Positions 62,501 to 64,000 of a stretch of DNA of 64,000 bases are shown here, one piece after another; the stretch's first letter is position 1; each line of letters begins with the position of its first letter. The position numbers were made by a program, and so were the translations under genes. Below the pieces are notes generated by a model. The model made no database searches and was not told the DNA's origin. It saw nothing but the letters and a program-made list of their open reading frames with translations. Source of the DNA: Tetrahymena thermophila SB210 (lineage: Eukaryota > Ciliophora > Oligohymenophorea > Hymenostomatida > Tetrahymenidae); assembly GCF_000189635.1 (NCBI RefSeq), contig NW_002476457.1, forward strand, positions 558,001 to 622,000. The letters are read 5' to 3'.

Positions 62501-64000
62501 ATGCTAATGAAGTTATGAAATCTATGCAATTTATTATTGGACTTCTGCATCTATTCCATTCGCTTGTAGTAATTCAGCTTACTTCAGCTAAGATTTCTTT
62601 AGCCTTTTATCCTGTAAAGGCATGTTTCTATCTTCAATTACAATCTATTTAGAACCATCTTTACTTATTAATCTTTTCTTCTTCAATTCTGGCTATTCTA
62701 CTATTGTGTCAATTTGATTTTTGCGAACATATTTTCTTTTTACCTTCTCAATAGTAGCTTCTTTTATGCCTTTACCTACTTTAACAGGAGTAAGTCTTAT
62801 ACTTTAAATTTATTGAGAATTAGATGGACTTTAGCTGGGTAAGTCAGGAGTCAGTTTTGGAGTGTCTAGATGGTATTATCCTTAAATTAAATGCTTTGGA
62901 ATTTGTGAATTTCTCTTTGGACGATTTTAATTTTGTAACTAAGAACTATTAGAGTGAGATTTAATATACTTGTTGGGCATATTTCTTTTGCCAGTTGGCT
63001 TCAGCTAAGTAGTAGTTGACTTTCTTCCAGGCCCAGCTTTTAACTACATAGCTGTGTTTTATTTCTACTCTAACTCCTTTGTTTGCTGTTACTCGTTATT
63101 AATCAAGTAATTTATTTAAGATTCTAAATCTCCGTCAAAAAATCCAGATTCATTCTCTTTTATAAAATAAAATATATAAATATAATTTAGATTTAAAACC
63201 AAATTACTCTTCTTTAAATCAATTGTTTTTGGTTGAGCTTGACTTGACTCTGTCTTTTTTCTTGGTGTTATAATCACACACATTTAGTTTGGATCAAAAG
63301 TTAGCATATACTTCTCTTCACAGAAATCTAACGGGAGAACATCTTTAGATTTTAGTTTTGTGTTATTTAAATTTTTTTTATTCTTGGAAATAGAATCTAA
63401 AATTTATCTAGCCATTTTGACCCATTAGTTAGCCCATTTATTGATTTTTTTCATAATACTTAGCTCTGGAATATAACAATTATAATTTTCACCTCTATTA
63501 ATATAACTTTTCATCTCTTCTAAGGTAGGTCTTTTAAAAAAAAATATTATTATATTTTTTATTAACTAAAATCCATTAATTTACTTTCTCTTTAAAAGTT
63601 CTCCTGCTTTTATTTTGTACTTTATCAGCTCAATCATTTTATTCTGTGCCATAATCATTTCTTAATTATTTATATCTCTAATGAGTCCTTGGTAGAATTG
63701 AATGAGTATCATTGGGTAGCTCAAATAATAGTTAAATGTATTTATTTTGCTCTTTTTTAATTATTTCTTTTCAGCCTTTTTTTTTCATAATTAATTTAAT
63801 AAATAATTTAAAAGAAAACATATAATTAATTTAATCTTAATAATAATTTGTAAATATGAGATAAAGTATCTTACATCTTTAGTTTATTTATTTGTTTCAG
63901 AATCTTCGAGCATTTTATTTATTTTTGTTCCATGTTTGGAGATATAGCTTCGATTTAAGCCATTTTCACTCTTTTCATCATTTATATTAGACTCTTCTTC
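59598..64000 (-). CDS. PHD-finger protein with PLU-1-like region and acidic tail (5' end outside window)
   Basis: Minus-strand exons within the window: 63875-64000 (continues beyond), 63585-63775, 63208-63530, 62161-63156, 62019-62086, 61822-61933, 61542-61762, 61352-61402, 60831-61320, 59598-60781. These give 1253 residues to the TGA at 59598. The first part holds helices of the form RKPTLEEMKSYI...IPELSIMKKINKWANQWVKMARQIL, resembling the PLU-1 region of KDM5/JARID1. A basic Ser/Pro/Lys linker follows, then a PHD finger (YCICRGYSGEESIGCDGCQDWFHFSCIGLKP, read in two parts, with a final CMGCC), more helices, a Gln/Asn-rich stretch, and about 200 residues dominated by Asp and Glu. The PHD finger is a histone-tail reader; the acidic tail may bind histones. 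A JmjC domain, if present, would lie beyond 64000. KDM5 kinship is inference. Confidence 0.75.
60020..60600 (-). repeat. Asp/Glu codon repeat (GAA/GAT) within the PHD gene
   Basis: Purine-rich GAA, GAG and GAT codons run for nearly 600 bases, broken by a few Gln, Asn, Val and Phe codons. On the plus strand this is CTT/CTC/ATC triplet repeat, which yields spurious Leu/Phe-rich frames. The run is likely to vary in length. Confidence 0.8.

Noticed and set aside
1-64000. Chromosome breakage sequence, telomeric GGGGTT repeats, CRISPR array or insertion sequence
   Set aside because: Looked for by eye; no TAAACCAACCTCTTT-type motif, no G4T2 run, no regularly spaced repeat with unique spacers, and no transposase-like frame was found.

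Overview
The window is about 80% A+T and reads as ciliate nuclear DNA, most probably macronuclear DNA of a Tetrahymena species. Under the standard code almost nothing is open. Once TAA and TAG are read as glutamine and TGA is the only stop, long genes appear, with many short AT-rich GT...AG introns. The window also carries a tRNA whose anticodon is UUA (23982-24053), which is the glutamine tRNA that reads UAA. All gene models here were built by hand with that code. The summed exon lengths of each multi-exon model that lies wholly in the window and was totalled are divisible by three.

Layout. 1-9830 is a diverged tandem duplication of a roughly 5.3 kb block, with a third partial remnant near 10380-10720. 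Each block carries the remains of one minus-strand multi-exon gene. Its last large exon is open in the left copy (312-1640) and frameshifted in the right copy (5600-6936). 11330-15586 and 16577-20859 are two tandem plus-strand paralogues with the same nine-exon structure: an extracellular Cache-type sensor between two membrane segments, followed by a large cytoplasmic region with TPR-like helices. 21672-22643 is an intronless minus-strand gene for a four-pass membrane protein. Then come the tRNA-Gln(UUA), a seven-exon ubiquitin-specific protease gene (24550-26881), and a seven-exon gene for a 1985-residue protein with a very acidic Q/N-rich N-terminal third and about twenty membrane segments (27660-34291).

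34900-52950 is an all-minus-strand array of ciliate-type membrane protein genes in two subfamilies, ordered I, I, psi-II, I, psi-II, I, II by coordinate. Four subfamily I genes and one subfamily II gene look intact. One subfamily II copy is a C-terminal fragment. The other is scrambled and contains an internal inverted segment. 54987-58990 encodes a 1304-residue secreted or surface protein with a signal peptide and a hydrophobic C-terminal tail. 59598-64000 is the 3' part of a minus-strand gene running off the right edge. It encodes a PHD finger, flanking helical regions that resemble the PLU-1 region of KDM5/JARID proteins, and a long Asp/Glu-rich tail, so it is probably a chromatin protein.

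The theme is local gene amplification and decay: three separate tandem families of different ages, two with recognisable pseudogenes. No CRISPR array, insertion sequence, rRNA gene or telomeric repeat was seen. Limits: all calls were made by eye without searches, splice sites are inferred from frame and GT...AG signals, and several families can be described but not named.
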